DNA from: a virus
Virus record (IMG/VR): IMGVR_UViG_3300033388_003061
Span: 1-24,867 of that record
Length of the DNA stretch: 24,867 nt
Reading direction: 5' to 3' (one strand)
Under the pieces are notes generated by a model, which saw only the letters and a list, made by a program, of their open reading frames with translations, made no database searches and was not told the origin of the DNA. Shown one piece after another: positions 1 to 7,307 of this stretch. The number at the start of each line of letters is the position of its first letter. The first letter of the stretch is position 1. A program made the translations under genes and the position numbers.

Positions 1-596
1 CCACCCTGTGCCTTAGAGAACAGCCCGCCGCCACTGTCAGCTTTAGCGAAGTCAGCTGCGGTGGGGTTAAGATTCGCGGCTCCCTCGGATACCGCCTCCA
101 TGCCCGCAACATCAAGGCCCACGTCCGCGCCTGTTGAGCCCTTACCAACCACAGAAGATAGTCCCTCGTTCTGGATAGCCTCCTTGATGAGTTCGCTACC
201 AGGACCCTGGCCCTGGATGGTCGCGAGGCCTTGAGTCTCCTTGGCTGCATTGAGCGCCTGGGTGGATTTATCAACCACCTCTACGCCTTCTTTAAGACCG
301 GTGGCGGAGGCTTTCTCAGCGCCACCTACGCCTGTCACAGAGGACATCACTGCCTGCCCGGCCGCAACGAACTTGGACACCATTGTCGCGCCTTCTTTAG
401 CAGCAGCTGCACCCCAGGCGGCGTACCCGGCCGCGAGGGCTGCACCCATCGTCCATATGCTGACGATCACCATCAGCGCCTTACCGAAGCCGGTGTTCAT
501 GAACTTACCGATATGACCCAGGGCTCTCTTGAATCGCTTCTTGATCCCTTTCCACACCGAGCTTAGGCCCTTCTTGATCCCACTGAATAAACCCAT
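1..596 (-). CDS. Putative internal virion / ejection protein, C-terminus cut by window edge
   Basis: The ATG at 596 follows the stop of the GNAT-like gene by two bases and has a strong Shine-Dalgarno (GAGGAG, 7 nt away). About 198 residues are visible and the frame runs open through position 1. Residues 1-35 are strongly basic and amphipathic (MGLFSGIKKG, VWKGIKKRFKR). A hydrophobic stretch at about 39-65 (LMVIVSIWTMGAALAAGYAA) could cross or insert into a membrane. The rest is Ala/Gly-rich with small polar residues. Its place after a gp14-like gene at the end of the virion block fits podoviral proteins ejected into the cell envelope with the genome. No enzymatic motif, such as a lytic transglycosylase, is visible in this part. 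The role is inferred from context and composition only. Confidence 0.6.
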   Translation of the reverse strand, partial: MGLFSGIKKGLSSVWKGIKKRFKRALGHIGKFMNTGFGKALMVIVSIWTMGAALAAGYAAWGAAAAKEGATMVSKFVAAGQAVMSSVTGVGGAEKASATGLKEGVEVVDKSTQALNAAKETQGLATIQGQGPGSELIKEAIQNEGLSSVVGKGSTGADVGLDVAGMEAVSEGAANLNPTAADFAKADSGGGLFSKAQG

Positions 597-598
597 AG

Positions 599-1030
599 TC
601 AGACTCCTCTGTACCAGAGATAGGCTCCGCCGTATGGCAAGAATCCCAGTCTCTGTGCAATGTTCCAAGTACGTGGATCAACATCCATATCCGGTGCGAA
701 CCCGGCCACTCGTACAATTTGTCGCGCGTCTAGCCACTTACGAAACCGACGCAGCATCCCAACCCCGTCGCCGGGGATAGTAGTAGCCCAAAACAAAATG
801 TGACAGCTCTGTTTGTTGGCCCACACGTTCTCGCCGCCCAGGGCTACCAGCGCCCCCTTGATCACGCCATCCTCTTCTGACACCAACATGTAGTTGCGCG
901 CGGTGCTGATCGCCTCGGTGATGAGCTGCATGATCTTTAACTTATGCGGTCGCAGCGGGTAGGCCTCGGCATGCTCAATCGCCAGGTCATACAGCTGCTG
1001 CCTGTCCATCAATGTTGCTGGTCTGATCAT
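599..1030 (-). CDS. GNAT-like acetyltransferase-fold protein
   Basis: A 143-residue protein starting MIRPATLMDRQQLYDL, the usual opening strand and helix of GNAT N-acetyltransferases. A later beta-strand segment (YMLVSEEDGVIKGALVAL) fits the central sheet. Near the C-terminus, WNIAQRLGFLPYGGAYLWYR resembles the GNAT 'lyerlGF' helix-strand. GNATs move an acetyl group from acetyl-CoA to an amine. Here the acetyl-CoA-binding loop (normally Q/RxxGxG/A) is poorly conserved, with GDGVGMLRRF at its likely place, so activity is uncertain. The ATG overlaps the upstream stop by four bases (ATGA), implying translational coupling. GNAT-like proteins occur among podoviral tail and internal-virion genes; their role there is not settled. 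Confidence 0.65.
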   Translation of the reverse strand: MIRPATLMDRQQLYDLAIEHAEAYPLRPHKLKIMQLITEAISTARNYMLVSEEDGVIKGALVALGGENVWANKQSCHILFWATTIPGDGVGMLRRFRKWLDARQIVRVAGFAPDMDVDPRTWNIAQRLGFLPYGGAYLWYRGV

Positions 1031-2412
1031 ATGCCGCCTATGTCGATGTCACCAACCCATTCATCCCACTCCGGTGTCCCGTACGGTGGGATGCCTGCTA
1101 TCGCGCCGATTGGAGTCGGGTTAGGGTCGGCGATTGCGGTCCCATCGTTGTTATCTAGGTTGTCAGCTATTGCGGCATCTATGGCTGCCTGTTGCTCCGG
1201 TGTCAGCTCAAACGCTGGTGTTTCGGGTGCCTCTAGGCCACCAATAACACCCTGGTTGAGCTGGTCGATCAGGTTAAGCCCGTTGTCCAGGCTGATCTGT
1301 AATGCATTCACTGCCGAGGTCACCTTGGCTGCTGTCAGGCCTTTGACGGCCATGATGTCTGCCACCGCTTGAAGGTGAGACTGGTACAGCTTGGCCGCTG
1401 ATTCGTTGCGCGTGATCAGGAGGTCGTACTTTTTGCCCAGCTCAACAAAGTCCAGCTGTTGCTCACCGACCATGAACTGTTTGTTCAGCTCGGTGTTCTG
1501 CGCGAGGACGTCCTGGATGATGTCGTTCTGCTGCTCGGCGTTGAACATATCAAGCTGAGACAACCGGTCAGCGTTCTGCCTGGCGATCTCAGAGCCTATG
1601 CCTGCGTTCTGCAGCATGACGTCGTTCCACTCGGCCGTGTTCTGTAGGCTGACCTGGGTCGTCAGGGAAGCGTTTTCTGCGGCAATGCGCGAGTTCATCT
1701 CTGCGATCGCAATGGCTGCGTTGGTCTGCAGCTCCTGCGTCTGTAGCCGGATCCGGTTAGCCTCCTGCTGGTTGCCCTGGGACACCGCGGTCTCCAGCTG
1801 CGCATTCAGTTCAGACATCTGAGACTCCAGCTGGGCGTTGGTCGCGGATATCTGAGTCTCAAGTTCAGCGTTCGACAAGGCGGACACGTTGGCCGCGTTG
1901 GCGGAGAACCCGAGGGCTGTGTTCTGTGCCTTCTTGTCTTCTAAGAAGTTAGAGAAGTAAGTGCTGGCGTCCTGCTGAGCAAAGGGTGTGGCGGCCTTGA
2001 CCATCTCGGCCTGGGCGGTGCCTGCCGCGATGGAGGAGTTCATCAGTCCACGGCTGTTGGATATCCGTGCGCCTCGGTTGGCGGCCTGGGTCATCAAAGG
2101 ACTGGCCTGGCTGGTGATGTTGGCCAGCTGACCGGCGGAGGTCATCTCCGGGGTTATGTCACCGACGACGGCATCGTAGCCGGTGGAGCCGGAGGCGCCC
2201 GCAAGCCCGGTACCTGCCGTGCCTGAGGCTGCTGTCGCATCCACACTGTCGAAGGCCTCCACATCTACAGGGCCTACCTCGTCTGCCTGGGCGGCCTCCG
2301 CCTGGGCGATATCTTCATCAGATACCTGCCCGACGCTAGGACCCACAAGCGAAGCTGTGGCCGAGGCGGCACCAGGGTTCTCCGAGTACATCTCTTCCAT
2401 TTCTATCGGCAT
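1027..2412 (-). CDS. Internal virion protein, gp14-like
   Basis: A 461-residue protein. I chose the ATG at 2412 because AGGAGG lies four bases before it; a longer upstream reading would run into the preceding gene. The first 90 residues are acidic and Ala/Ser/Gly-rich. The centre (about 120-360) is almost entirely predicted helix with heptad-like Gln/Asn/Ala/Leu patterns (NAELETQISATNAQLESQMS), suggesting a long coiled coil. The C-terminus is acidic and Pro/Gly-rich (AGIPPYGTPEWDEW). This composition and its position between fibre and ejection-type genes match podoviral internal virion proteins such as T7 gp14. Sequence families here diverge quickly, so the call rests on architecture and gene order. 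Confidence 0.6.
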   Translation of the reverse strand: MPIEMEEMYSENPGAASATASLVGPSVGQVSDEDIAQAEAAQADEVGPVDVEAFDSVDATAASGTAGTGLAGASGSTGYDAVVGDITPEMTSAGQLANITSQASPLMTQAANRGARISNSRGLMNSSIAAGTAQAEMVKAATPFAQQDASTYFSNFLEDKKAQNTALGFSANAANVSALSNAELETQISATNAQLESQMSELNAQLETAVSQGNQQEANRIRLQTQELQTNAAIAIAEMNSRIAAENASLTTQVSLQNTAEWNDVMLQNAGIGSEIARQNADRLSQLDMFNAEQQNDIIQDVLAQNTELNKQFMVGEQQLDFVELGKKYDLLITRNESAAKLYQSHLQAVADIMAVKGLTAAKVTSAVNALQISLDNGLNLIDQLNQGVIGGLEAPETPAFELTPEQQAAIDAAIADNLDNNDGTAIADPNPTPIGAIAGIPPYGTPEWDEWVGDIDIGGI

Positions 2413-2431
2413 GTCGCCTCCTGATCGTTGT

Positions 2432-3808
2432 TCATAGTATTCCAAACGCCTGTGCAATCTCCACAGCCCCGCCAGCTCCACCACCAAGCACCGGCCCATG
2501 CATGGCGACAGTAAACGAGAGGCAGTCTTGCGATGTTTGGATTGTGAATGTGCCAGGATCCTCTGTGCCATCATCCGCCATGATAGTTCTGCTCGCGGTG
2601 TTTAAGTACCCTGTGCCTGCTGCCGAGCCTGCATCAAACTCGATAGCACTAAGGCCATCGTAGTCCGTGGGGACCGCCGTTGCTCTAGTGTTGCTAGAGT
2701 CACACGACGCCATGGCAACGTACAGATAGTTTCGCGTTGCGCCTGTTGAATGCGTTACCGAGCTAGGATTAGGCGCGGAGGTTGGTTCTTGAGCATTGAC
2801 TGTAGAAAGCTCTGGCGCGGCATCACCAAAGTCTACGCCGCGTACTTTTAGAACACGAAATCCCGCCTTTTCATTGTTGTTAGTGGTGACCGCGATGGTC
2901 GCGGTTTCTGTCCCATCTGCATCCCGGTAAGCAACCATTGCGGCACCGCTGCCACCGTTTTGATCGTCAAGCTCTGTCCATCCCGCAGGAACACCGAAGG
3001 TCGTGGCTCCCCCATCTGCACCCGCCATCAGCACCAAACCGTCACCGTCTATAATGTCAGCGGGTAGGTTAACCGTGTGGGTTGTAGTGTTAATCCCGCT
3101 TTGGGTGATGCCTTCACCCGCGATATAAGGCTTCCCTACGTTTCCCGTAAAAGGCCCCTCGGTAAACAGTACGCCAATGGAAGCCGTAACGAGGGTGAAA
3201 CTGTCGTCGCCATCAGCAGTCTCTATGGTGACGTCGAAGTCTAGTTCCGTTTGCCCCGCGCCGTAAATGCGGTGCGCCATCGAAGTTGCTTGATCTTCAA
3301 CATTACCAAGTACGCTGCCATAGCTGTTGTTTACGACAGTGTAGGCCTCTGCTGTGGTGCGGCTGTCTTTGAACCCGGCGATAATGCCAAGTGCGGCTGC
3401 CGGGGCTACCTGACCTCGCGTCGCCGCGCAGACCATGTCGTTAGTTGTTCCCGCTCCCGAGTCGTACATACTGGAAAAGACTTCGGCGTCACTGCTGGAC
3501 GTAAAAACCTTGATACACACCCGCGACTGTGCGCCACCAGAGTTGGTTATGGTGTACGAAGAAGGTTCTGATGCGTTGGCAATTTTCCACCACAGGTGTA
3601 CCCCGGCTGAGTCTGGCCCGGCATGCCCATACAGCTCAATCCACGCAGCACCCGCACCTGCGCCTGGGGTCAGCTGCACATCAAGGCCGTTGACATGCCC
3701 TATCAGCACCTCTAAATCACCAGAGTTTATCGTCTGGCCGTGCGTGAGCGTTATGTCCCCACCACCTGTTGCGCTGTCAGTCGCTCCGCCTGTATACCCA
3801 AAGGCCAT
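2432..3808 (-). CDS. Two-domain beta-rich virion protein, possible receptor-binding protein
   Basis: A 458-residue protein starting at an ATG that overlaps the fibre fragment's stop (TAATG). It is Gly/Thr/Ser/Ala-rich and predicted to be nearly all beta-strand. Two halves of about 215 residues look homologous. Each has a 'I..GDgLvl..g..g' strand near its start (NSGDLEVLIGHVNG; IDGDGLVLMAGADG), a W-E/T-L segment (AAWIELYGHAG; AGWTELDDQNG), a WWKIANASEPSSYTI / AYRDADGTETATIAV strand pair, and a closing beta segment (DSFTLVTASIGVLF; DCLSFTVAMHGP). Such jelly-roll-like domains are common in phage proteins coded next to tail fibres. A surface or receptor-binding role is plausible but inferred; no enzyme motif is visible. 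Confidence 0.55.
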   Translation of the reverse strand: MAFGYTGGATDSATGGGDITLTHGQTINSGDLEVLIGHVNGLDVQLTPGAGAGAAWIELYGHAGPDSAGVHLWWKIANASEPSSYTITNSGGAQSRVCIKVFTSSSDAEVFSSMYDSGAGTTNDMVCAATRGQVAPAAALGIIAGFKDSRTTAEAYTVVNNSYGSVLGNVEDQATSMAHRIYGAGQTELDFDVTIETADGDDSFTLVTASIGVLFTEGPFTGNVGKPYIAGEGITQSGINTTTHTVNLPADIIDGDGLVLMAGADGGATTFGVPAGWTELDDQNGGSGAAMVAYRDADGTETATIAVTTNNNEKAGFRVLKVRGVDFGDAAPELSTVNAQEPTSAPNPSSVTHSTGATRNYLYVAMASCDSSNTRATAVPTDYDGLSAIEFDAGSAAGTGYLNTASRTIMADDGTEDPGTFTIQTSQDCLSFTVAMHGPVLGGGAGGAVEIAQAFGIL

Positions 3809-4179
3809 TACGCTTCGAGGTCCCCGGTTGCTTTCCAGACGTTGGAGCCAATGTTGATCAGCGCCACGGTGCCGTTCAGCTTAACCACCAGGCCTAGAGC
3901 TGAGGTCTCGATTGTCGCTGTTCCTGCGGTGAGGGTTGGCCCGGCCGTGGTGCCGTCGTTGATCACGATGATCGCGCAACCTGTCTGGCCGACGGCGGTG
4001 TTCATTGTCCAGGCGTGGGTCGAGGTGCCGCCGGTGTAGAGCCGGATGGTGCCTACGTCCTGAGTCGGTAGTGACCGGCTTCGCAGACTCGTTGTACGAC
4101 ATCGACTTGAGCGTTCCGCCGTCACTGATGTAAAACTCATCAGTGCCAACGGGGGCGACGGACATAGACGTCTGTTCAA
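3808..4179 (-). CDS. Tail fibre C-terminal fragment (frameshifted remnant)
   Basis: This frame is open from a TTG at 4179, but its first 35 or so residues are junk. From about residue 39 it becomes fibre-like (LPTQDVGTIRLYTGG, then TMNTAVGQTGCAIIVINDG, TATIETSALGLVVKLNG, GSNVWKATGDLEA). The missing upstream part lies in another frame at about 4198-4066, reading VAPVGTDEFYISDGGTLKSM and SYNESAKPVTT. Dropping the G at 4066 would read KPVTTTQDVGTIRLY without a break. So this is the C-terminal end of the fibre coded by 4195-7307, not an independent gene. It shares its reading frame with the 4195-6531 segment. The stop overlaps the next ATG (TAATG), which supports the 3' end. Confidence 0.6.
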   Translation of the reverse strand: MNRRLCPSPPLALMSFTSVTAERSSRCRTTSLRSRSLPTQDVGTIRLYTGGTSTHAWTMNTAVGQTGCAIIVINDGTTAGPTLTAGTATIETSALGLVVKLNGTVALINIGSNVWKATGDLEA

Positions 4180-4277
4180 AGTGCCCGGTGACGATCACGC
4201 CCGCAGCGTAGTGCCAACGGGGGCGACGGACATAGACGTTTGTTCAAAGTGCCCGGTGACGATCACGCCCGCAGCGT
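4142..4277. repeat. 68-bp tandem duplication inside the tail fibre gene
   Basis: Positions 4142-4209 and 4210-4277 are adjacent direct copies of 68 bp that differ at one base (C at 4172, T at 4240). Both copies code for VIVTGHFEQTSMSVAPVGT on the minus strand, in different frames. Because 68 is not a multiple of three, the duplication throws the fibre out of frame and creates the stop at 4195. Confidence 0.97.
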
Positions 4278-6531
4278 CGGTTACGAACTTTTCAACGCCG
4301 TTGTGATAGAGGCCGACTAGGCCATCTTCTACCCCTGAAATCCAAGTCTCTTCAAGCGCACCGGAAGAGGCAGTTTGTTGGAGTAAAAACCCGCCTCCGT
4401 TAGCACCAAGATCGTAACCCCCTTCAATGTTCCTCGCGGACAAAGACGCGGCTGCCGATGAGGCTGATCCGTCCATATCGAAGATGAGAACCGACCCAGC
4501 CACCCCAAGCAGTTGCGCACCTAGCGCGAGTGTTGATAGCTTTGTGACTCCGTTGTAGTGCAGGCTGACTTCGCCATTCTTGACCATCTCCACCCAGATA
4601 TCTTCGACATTTCCTGACGGCGTTGTTTGTCGTAGGAAAGCGGTGGAGGTGCTCTCGTCCCAGTAGTATCTGGCTCCGCCGTTAGTGGCGCCACGAAGCC
4701 CTAAGATCGCATCAGTGCTGACACCTGAGCTTACAACGTCAAACAAAGCGCCCGCTGTGTGCAGTACATCTACACCTTCAGCAGTCGTTGAGAGCTTTGT
4801 GATTCCGTTGTGGCTTAGGTTGACTGACGAGTTAGCATTGCAAGCGATCCACACGTCCTCAATCGTTCCACCACTGTTGGTCTGTCGGAGCACAGCCTGC
4901 CCTGCGTCCGCTCGCCACTCGAAACCACCTTCACTGTTCCTGGCTCTGATAAGCGTAGGGGTGGTAAGGCCGCTGTTGTTCAGGTCAACCTGTGTGCCAG
5001 GAACTTCTATGCCGTTGAGAGTGGTGTTTAGCTTTATGGCTCCGTTGTACCAAAGGCTGACCGCGCCATCTCGGACATAAGAGAGTACGTTCTTCTCCCA
5101 CACACCGCCTGCTGTGGTCTGTGCTATCGTCACTCCGGCTGTGGTGCCGGAAACTAACAACCTTGCTCCACCTACGCTGTTAAGTGCGGTGATCCTCGCT
5201 TCTGTTGTTAAGAGACTGTTATCGACATCAAAGTTCGTCCCTAGAACGTCCGCGCCGTTGGCAGTCGTAATAAATACTCGCGTCCCTGCGTTGTACAGGT
5301 CCACCGATCCGTCAGGATCACCAATCAGCATAGATTGACGGAAACCTCCTGCGTCCTCAGCATCAAGCTGCACTTGTCCGCCATGGTTGTTATTTCGGAT
5401 AACCAGATGCGCCGATGTTGGATAACCTATCGAGCCAAGAAGCGTGCCCCCAGAATTACGAAGCAGCGTTATAGTATCTTGCGTCCCGCCTATTGCATTG
5501 TTCAGTGAACCCCACAGATCAACACCGTTGGAGATAGTTCCGAATGTTTTAGTGCCTGCGAAGTACAAGTCCGAAGAACCGTCAGGGTTGAAGGTGGCCA
5601 GACTTGCTGTAGCGACTGCTGAGTTCGTCCCGGTCAGAGCTACCACGCCACTTGTTTTGTTGTTGTCCAGAACAAGCGAGGTATTGGCCGCAGTAAATCC
5701 CAAGGCCGCAACTGTTCCAGAGACATTATCTCGAAATGTGACGATTGGATCGTCTGAGGTTGGGTGCTGAACTATCACCCCGGTTGTGCTGGTTAGCAGC
5801 GCCTCATCCCCTGCGTAGTACACGGAGGCTACGCCGTCAGGATCGCCTAAAAATAGGTTCCTTTGAGTGCCGCCAAGGTCCGCCCCACCAATCACTACTG
5901 GGATGCCGTTTTCCATGCTCCTGATCGTCAGTGATGACCCGCCAAAGTGCGCTATCTCTGTCATCAAAGCGCCGACATTGCTCTGAAAAGATATCTTAGG
6001 GTTAACACTGAGAGTGTCCCTGAAGAACATCCCCGTTGCGCCTGTGAAAAACGCTAGTGCGTTGTCATAGAACAAACTCACATTTGCATCAGGAGAGCCA
6101 GTAAGAAGTGTTGCATCCGCGCCAACACTGTCCGTTCCAATCAGCGTTATGCCACGGTTATTAAGCTCCGCACGCAGAGAAACATTGCCTGCGCCTTCCG
6201 ATTGTAGGCGCGCTTCCAGCGTACCCGAAGCATCTTGCAAATCGAAGTTTGTGGTCGTTCCTGTAGTCCTTTGGACGTTGAAACCTTGCGCTTCTCCGGC
6301 CCAGTTTAAAAGCCCGCCGTAGTAGCCGGTTACGGCAGTGCTTGGATTCGCCTGGAGCATACTCACCGGTACCCCGGCGCCCGTCTCTCCGGTAACAGTG
6401 AACAGCCCTCCATGGACCAGGCTGTTTATGTTGAACGCGCTACCCGCGTTAAATCCAACCGTGGCCCAGTCGATGTTGTTGATGTTCCGCCAGGGCAGAT
6501 TCGCATTCGATGTGCCTGGTGCGCTCGGCAA
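4195..6531 (-). CDS. Tail fibre, central shaft segment
   Basis: 778 codons are open from a TTG at 6531, but the true reading extends upstream in the same frame to about 6732 (SSLHWASGSSAWAIQ, then HWAAKAEASAADVTQVTGTG), so this is the middle of one protein. The segment is a Gly/Ser/Thr/Asn-rich beta structure built of eight shaft repeats. Each has a core of the type DGxVxLYYNGxxKLxTTxxGVxVxG, seen at residues of about 149, 230, 316, 405, 487, 568, 652 and 736. That core is typical of trimeric phage fibres. Residues 775-778 (TLRA) are out-of-frame sequence made by the 68-bp duplication. No chaperone or auto-cleavage domain and no enzyme motif was recognised. The fibre is expected to carry host recognition. 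Confidence 0.75.
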   Translation of the reverse strand: MPSAPGTSNANLPWRNINNIDWATVGFNAGSAFNINSLVHGGLFTVTGETGAGVPVSMLQANPSTAVTGYYGGLLNWAGEAQGFNVQRTTGTTTNFDLQDASGTLEARLQSEGAGNVSLRAELNNRGITLIGTDSVGADATLLTGSPDANVSLFYDNALAFFTGATGMFFRDTLSVNPKISFQSNVGALMTEIAHFGGSSLTIRSMENGIPVVIGGADLGGTQRNLFLGDPDGVASVYYAGDEALLTSTTGVIVQHPTSDDPIVTFRDNVSGTVAALGFTAANTSLVLDNNKTSGVVALTGTNSAVATASLATFNPDGSSDLYFAGTKTFGTISNGVDLWGSLNNAIGGTQDTITLLRNSGGTLLGSIGYPTSAHLVIRNNNHGGQVQLDAEDAGGFRQSMLIGDPDGSVDLYNAGTRVFITTANGADVLGTNFDVDNSLLTTEARITALNSVGGARLLVSGTTAGVTIAQTTAGGVWEKNVLSYVRDGAVSLWYNGAIKLNTTLNGIEVPGTQVDLNNSGLTTPTLIRARNSEGGFEWRADAGQAVLRQTNSGGTIEDVWIACNANSSVNLSHNGITKLSTTAEGVDVLHTAGALFDVVSSGVSTDAILGLRGATNGGARYYWDESTSTAFLRQTTPSGNVEDIWVEMVKNGEVSLHYNGVTKLSTLALGAQLLGVAGSVLIFDMDGSASSAAASLSARNIEGGYDLGANGGGFLLQQTASSGALEETWISGVEDGLVGLYHNGVEKFVTDAAGVIVTGHFEQTSMSVAPVGTTLRA
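4250..6090 (-). repeat. Eight degenerate shaft repeats of about 84 codons in the tail fibre
   Basis: Cores such as DGAVSLWYNGAIKL, NGEVSLHYNGVTKL, DGLVGLYHNGVEKF and DGSVDLYNAGTRVF recur at intervals of 81, 86, 89, 82, 81, 84 and 84 codons. The last four repeats also share a linker of the form ARNxEGGxxxxxxxGxxxLxQT. At DNA level the copies are too diverged to be called satellite repeats. Confidence 0.8.
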
Positions 6532-7307
6532 GTCTGTGCCGGTGCCGGTGACCTGGGTGACATCGGCCGCAGACGCCTCTGCTTTGGCCGCCCAGTGAAG
6601 TGCTGAAAAGGTGGTGGCCCCATCCCCACCAAAATTGGCAACGATCGCGCTGTCCTCGGCCTGTATAGCCCAGGCTGATGAGCCACTCGCCCAGTGCAGA
6701 GAGGAAAACTGGCCTGGGGAGGTGGATATGTCGCGTTGTCAACAACATTGGCCGCCCACTCAGCCGCTATGTTTTCACTGACCAGGGACGCCGCGGCACT
6801 GGCGGCTGAATCCCCCGCGGAGGTCGATGACGCGGCCGCGCTGGCTGCTGAAGCGGCGGCCGAGGCAGCTGCTGCAGCGAGGAAACTGGCACTGGGGCTG
6901 GTCAGCTGAAACCGGGTATTGGCTAAGTCGTACCGGGCGACGTAAAGAACCCCCAGCTGTATGTCCCCCGCAGCAAGCACAACCCCGTCTGTCCGAACCA
7001 TGCTGATCGGCCCAAGACTGTCCACGTTGAGTGTGGCCACGCCGGTGTTGGTTCTGTCTGCGAAGAACACCACCTCGTCGCCATTGGCGTTCGAGAGACG
7101 TGTGTCTGGCATGCTCACAGTGTAAGCATCCCCCGTCCCGGCCGAGACACCCGCAAAGGTCGCCTTGCCTGTCGTCAGGGCGTCAGCTGCTGTAGGCAAA
7201 AGGTCAAACCCAACCGCCACCGCATCTAGCTCGGCATCGACGTTGCCTGATCTCACACGGGTGCCTGGGACGAAGTCGCCTACACGATTGTAGTAGTTGT
7301 TGGCCAT
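6426..7307 (-). CDS. Tail fibre N-terminal segment (virion-attachment end), frameshifted at its C-terminus
   Basis: The ATG at 7307 overlaps the upstream stop (TAATG). Residues 1-30 (MANNYYNRVGDFVPGTRVRS, then GNVDAELDAV) resemble the attachment end of podoviral fibres. Residues 30-138 are beta-rich. Residues 141-175 are an Ala/Ser run (FLAAAAASAAASAASAAASS) typical of the coiled coil that joins attachment domain and shaft. At residue 192 (codon GCG at 6734-6732) sense is lost: what follows is Pro/Arg/His-rich junk. The other frame reads ISTSPGQFSSLHWASGSSAW from the same point, which continues the fibre. One missing base there would join it to the 4195-6531 segment. Only residues 1-192 should be trusted. 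Confidence 0.75.
   Translation of the reverse strand: MANNYYNRVGDFVPGTRVRSGNVDAELDAVAVGFDLLPTAADALTTGKATFAGVSAGTGDAYTVSMPDTRLSNANGDEVVFFADRTNTGVATLNVDSLGPISMVRTDGVVLAAGDIQLGVLYVARYDLANTRFQLTSPSASFLAAAAASAAASAASAAASSTSAGDSAASAAASLVSENIAAEWAANVVDNATYPPPQASFPLCTGRVAHQPGLYRPRTARSLPILVGMGPPPFQHFTGRPKQRRLRPMSPRSPAPAQTCRAHQAHRMRICPGGTSTTSTGPRLDLTRVARST

Noticed and set aside
4142-4277. CRISPR-like or attachment-site repeat
   Set aside because: Only two copies, directly adjacent with no spacer, inside a coding sequence; a simple tandem duplication.
6720-6750. Programmed -1 frameshifting as the reason for the fibre break
   Set aside because: No X XXY YYZ slippery heptamer or nearby stem-loop is visible at the point where sense changes frame; a missing base is simpler.
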